This document shows positions 63,124 to 64,000 of a DNA stretch of 64,000 nt, piece after piece (the first letter of the stretch is position 1; every line of letters begins with the position of its first letter). A program made the position numbers and the translations under genes. This DNA comes from Rachicladosporium sp. CCFEE 5018 (Eukaryota; Ascomycota; Dothideomycetes; Cladosporiales; Cladosporiaceae), in the NCBI GenBank assembly GCA_002077045.2, contig KZ111155.1:225887-289886 (forward strand), read 5' to 3'. The notes beneath the pieces were generated by a model that was given only the letters and a program-made list of their open reading frames with translations, was not told the origin of the DNA and ran no database searches.

Positions 63124-64000
63124 ATGAGTGATCCGTTTGACGCCGCTCTGTAAGCTCTGATGGTTCACACTTGCCCACAGCACCAGCTTACTCACAATCT
63201 CTAGCGACCTCCTCCGCCGCCTCCCGCCCTCACAAACACAGCAGAACCTTGCTTCGATCATTTCAATCGCCCCAAACCTCGAGGACGACCTCCTCTCCTC
63301 CGTCGACGTCGGCTTAGCAGTCAAACGCTGCCCCAAATCAGGTCGCGACTACCTCTGCTGCGACTACAATCGCGATGGCACATCATACCGCTCACCGTGG
63401 AGTAACGACTTCGTCCCGCCAATAGACCCGGATGATGCTGCAGATCTCGTACCTAGAGGCAAGATACGCCGGATGGAGGAGGAGTTGAACAAAAGCATCG
63501 ATGTGTACCGGGAACTCTACTACGAGGGCGGTGTGAGCAGTGCATACCTGTGGCAGCTGGATGAGGGATTTGCGGGCGTAGTGCTGGTCAAGAAGTCTAG
63601 TGGTGGGGCAGGCAAGGGAGGATGGGACTCGATCAACGTCTTCGAGATCATCGAGGCTACTTCGAAACGGAGCGCGCACTATAAGCTCACTTCTACCGTC
63701 ATCTTGGACCTAGGCTTGAAGAACGATGCGGTGGGCGGGCTTGAATTGGCTGGAAACCTCACACGACAAGAAGAGCTTGACCAGCCGCTTGCAGGGCTGA
63801 GGGACGCAGAGATTGAGAGCAGCCATGTGGCGAACATGGGGAGGATGGTTGAGGCTATGGAGACGAGACTGAGAAACCTACTGCAGGAAGTATACTTCGG
63901 CAAGGCGAAGGACGTGGTGGGTGATCTGAGGAGTATACGGCTGTTGAGTGAGGCCGAGCAGGAGAGGCGAAGCCACAAGGAAGTCATCTCAAAGATGGGA
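63124..64000 (+). CDS. CAP2: F-actin capping protein beta subunit (3' end outside window)
   Basis: Exon 1 63124-63149 (MSDPFDAAL), intron 63150-63204 (55 bp, GTAAGC donor, CTCTAG acceptor), exon 2 63205 to the window end; 274 residues visible, nearly the whole protein. The join gives MSDPFDAALDLLRRLPPSQT. The family signature CDYNRDGTSYRSPWSN is present, then VYRELYYEGGVSSAYLWQLD and the C-terminal helix region beginning RMVEAMETRLRNLLQEVYFG. With the alpha subunit it caps actin filament barbed ends at actin patches and growing tips. Only the last residues, including the actin-binding tentacle, lie beyond 64000. Confidence 0.93.

Noticed and set aside
63392..63987. Minus-strand frames opposite the capping protein gene
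   Set aside because: They lie antisense to a clear, conserved coding exon.
1..64000. tRNA genes, rRNA or CRISPR-like arrays
   Set aside because: Scanning by eye for B-box GGTTCGANNCC, paired A-box and spaced repeats found nothing convincing; no computation was possible.

Overview
The window is nuclear DNA from a filamentous ascomycete (Pezizomycotina, probably a Dothideomycete). Evidence: introns of about 50-65 bp with GTRNGT donors and CTAAC/CTGAC branch sites, a HET-domain gene, an array of small F-box-like genes, a Frizzled-like GPCR, a Zn2Cys6 factor, and fungal forms of MEX67, VTA1, SF3B1 and capping protein. The genus cannot be fixed from sequence. A black yeast with divergent diploid or hybrid haplotypes is a guess that would fit the layout.

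Layout. Positions 1-22128 (copy A) and 22229-45111 (copy B) are two versions of one ~22 kb locus in the same orientation, joined by a run of 100 N. Each copy holds, in order: the end of a DUF202 membrane protein; an array of F-box-like genes around one HET-domain gene; a Frizzled-like GPCR; a divergent spacer; an orphan one-TM protein with KRKPSKLES repeats; an ER thioredoxin/PDI protein ending in HDEL; the ESCRT factor VTA1; and the mRNA exporter MEX67. Copy A stops inside MEX67; copy B starts inside DUF202 and has a second N gap inside the GPCR. Two contigs carrying alternative haplotypes placed in series would explain this, as would a real tandem duplication. The core genes (PDI, VTA1, MEX67) are intact in both copies. 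The F-box/HET genes carry different disabling lesions in A and B, and copy B has two extra F-box genes.

From 45112 onward the sequence is single copy: the rest of MEX67; SF3B1 (U2 snRNP), interrupted by a third N gap flanked by 425 bp identical repeats, i.e. overlapping contig ends that were not merged; a multi-exon Zn2Cys6 transcription factor divergent from an MFS transporter; a DsbA-like thioredoxin-fold protein; a MutL-family ATPase of the MLH2/PMS1 type; a UBE2W-type ubiquitin-conjugating enzyme; and the beta subunit of F-actin capping protein, cut by the window end.

The housekeeping genes show no functional clustering beyond the TF/MFS pair and the PDI/VTA1 head-to-head pair. The accessory part is the F-box/HET array, a fast-changing cluster with repeated gene birth, truncation and allele-specific inactivation. 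No tRNA, rRNA, CRISPR or intact transposon was recognised.
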